Origin: Methanobacteriota archaeon
Lineage (GTDB): Archaea > Thermoplasmatota > Poseidoniia > Poseidoniales > Poseidoniaceae
Assembly (NCBI GenBank): GCA_002707335.2
Contig: PAMN02000049.1
Coordinates: 1-7,163 of the forward strand
Reading direction: 5' to 3'
DNA: 7,163 nt
Part shown: positions 6,378-7,163 of the stretch, piece after piece
Position numbering within the stretch: the first letter of the stretch is position 1
Layout: every line of letters begins with the position of its first letter
The notes under the pieces: model-generated
The model's database searches: none
Told to the model about the DNA's origin: nothing
The model's input: only the letters and a program-made list of their open reading frames with translations
Position numbers and translations under genes: made by a program

Positions 6378-6632
6378 TCATTCATCGTGAGGGTCAGTAT
6401 CGATTGGAATAAGTTCGTGTTCGTATTCGTACATTGCGATTTTTAGCGGGTCAAGAACGAATCTTACAGATGCTTCTTCTAATCCGTAAAGTGAAACTAA
6501 CTCTTCTTTGAACGCTTCTCTTAGTACGTCTTCGGGAGCGTTCAGGGGTGCGCCCATACCAATCTGGAGTGCTCTTGCACCTATGATTCTAGCGCGTTCA
6601 AATCTCGTATGTGGATTCTTAGGTTTTACCAT
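6378..6632 (-). CDS. rpoK: DNA-directed RNA polymerase subunit K (Rpo6), enlarged form
   Basis: Small assembly subunit of archaeal RNA polymerase, homologous to eukaryotic Rpb6 and bacterial omega. The 84-residue product contains the signature TRFERARIIGARALQIGMGAP (9-29) and, later, DPLKIAMYEYEHELIPI, the two conserved blocks of the family. Typical archaeal Rpo6 proteins are about 55-65 residues. Here about 20 extra residues (around 32-57, EDVLREAFKEELVSLYGLEEASVRF) separate the blocks. The C-terminus ends in the acidic DTDPHDE instead of the usual basic end. The ATG at 6630-6632 is supported by GAGG 7 bases upstream. The stop lies one base from the convergent dioxygenase stop. No ribosomal protein, rpoN or enolase genes adjoin it, unlike many euryarchaea. 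It may be co-transcribed with the membrane protein upstream (72-base gap), since no clear TATA element is visible. Confidence 0.9.
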   Translation of the reverse strand: MVKPKNPHTRFERARIIGARALQIGMGAPLNAPEDVLREAFKEELVSLYGLEEASVRFVLDPLKIAMYEYEHELIPIDTDPHDE

Positions 6633-6639
6633 TTAAATT

Positions 6640-6643
6640 CCTC
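6640..6643 (-). promoter_or_regulatory. Shine-Dalgarno site of rpoK
   Basis: GAGG on the minus strand, 7 bases before the ATG at 6630-6632. It is well placed and fixes the start, which matters because the conserved RARIIGARALQ block begins only about a dozen residues in. Confidence 0.5.
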
Positions 6644-6704
6644 AAACACTGGTCGTGCGAGATTTGCGACCGGCGACTCGTTTTTGAACCCTGCGCCTGA
6701 CGAA

Positions 6705-7163
6705 CTATTCTTCTTCGACAGAATTTTGTTCGTTATTTCTCATCAACCTCAATAACTGTATGAGGGATGGAAGGCTTATCATGAGCAATAAAATAGTAAT
6801 TACAACTATAGTTGATCCTTTAATTTGAGATTTATTTTCTGAAAGATTTTCCAAGCCGATGTCAGGGTTGTAATCATTAGCCGGAAGATTTGAACCTGGC
6901 ACAGTTGAAATGTAACCAGGTTGTGAAACAGTAATCACCAATTTATCTCCATTAGTGTCAACGACATTAGTCTTAGTGTAATTGGTGTGGTTAACCGCCA
7001 TATTGGTAATTTGTGTTGATGAGTTGACCGTCCAAATATCAATCTGCAATCCTTCTAAATCACCAGATATTAGAACTGAATTATTGACTAATTCGATATT
7101 TGTCACAGCAGAATAATTTGAGTTATAACTTGAGATTTTATTCGATAAATCTTGAGTTTGGGT
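6705..7163 (-). CDS. C-terminal part of a membrane-anchored surface protein, runs off the right edge
   Basis: I do not recognise the family. The frame is open from the window edge (no start codon is needed within it) to the TAG at 6705-6707, giving about 152 residues. Most of it is polar and Asn/Ser/Thr-rich, with many N-X-S/T sequons (NYS, NNS, NSS, NHT, NYT, NLS, NKS), as expected for a glycosylated extracellular domain. Short beta-like strands (VLISGDLEGLQIDIW, DKLVITVSQPGYIS) suggest a beta-sandwich. A single hydrophobic helix follows (STIVVITILLLMISLPSLIQLL). The tail is basic then acidic (RLMRNNEQNSVEEE), so the C-terminus probably lies in the cytoplasm and the main part outside. Likely one large cell-surface or secreted-type protein anchored at its C-terminus; the remainder is outside the window. 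Confidence 0.7.
   Translation of the reverse strand, partial: TQTQDLSNKISSYNSNYSAVTNIELVNNSVLISGDLEGLQIDIWTVNSSTQITNMAVNHTNYTKTNVVDTNGDKLVITVSQPGYISTVPGSNLPANDYNPDIGLENLSENKSQIKGSTIVVITILLLMISLPSLIQLLRLMRNNEQNSVEEE

Noticed and set aside
6660..6704. TPsiC-like motif (GGTTCAAAAAC on the minus strand) suggesting a tRNA
   Set aside because: The flanking bases do not form a T-stem, and there is no acceptor or anticodon stem within the 72-base gap.
1..7163. CRISPR arrays, insertion sequences, integrase or toxin-antitoxin genes
   Set aside because: I saw no regularly spaced repeats, terminal inverted repeats, transposase motifs or small paired genes. The only sizeable repeat is the internal domain duplication at 2904-3887.

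Overview
The window looks like chromosome from a planktonic euryarchaeon, most plausibly Marine Group II (Candidatus Poseidoniales) or a close relative. This is inferred from gene content, not from a search. Four genes are archaeal or mainly archaeal: ADH synthase (AroA'), type II 3-dehydroquinate synthase (AroB'), the GHMP-type shikimate kinase, and the formate-dependent purine enzyme PurP. An archaeal RNA polymerase subunit K (Rpo6) is also present. The DNA is moderately AT-rich, genes are tightly packed, and I see no mobile element, CRISPR array, rRNA or tRNA.

Layout. Positions 1-2090 (minus strand) hold a compact shikimate operon read right to left: aroA', aroB', then the archaeal shikimate kinase, which runs off the left edge. 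Together they cover the alternative archaeal entry into aromatic amino acid synthesis and one later step. aroB' has no ATG, GTG or TTG start where homology requires one. An AT-rich divergent promoter region (2091-2285) separates this operon from a plus-strand gene (2286-4058). That gene encodes an unusual membrane-anchored protein: one N-terminal membrane helix, a long charged coiled coil, a DUF2135/YfaP-like beta domain, a second coiled coil, a second nearly identical DUF2135-like domain, and an acidic tail. It is the least explained gene here.

Positions 4059-5171 (minus) encode PurP, whose stop codon directly abuts the stop of the preceding convergent gene. A short divergent promoter region (5172-5293) leads to a plus-strand tryptophan 2,3-dioxygenase (5294-6376). 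This is followed one base later by the stop codon of the convergent rpoK gene (6378-6632, minus), which carries an insertion and an acidic C-terminus. The right edge (6705-7163, minus) is the C-terminal part of a membrane-anchored surface protein rich in N-glycosylation sequons.

The aro genes form one functional unit. The other genes (purine synthesis, tryptophan catabolism, transcription, surface protein) look like unrelated neighbours packed end to end.
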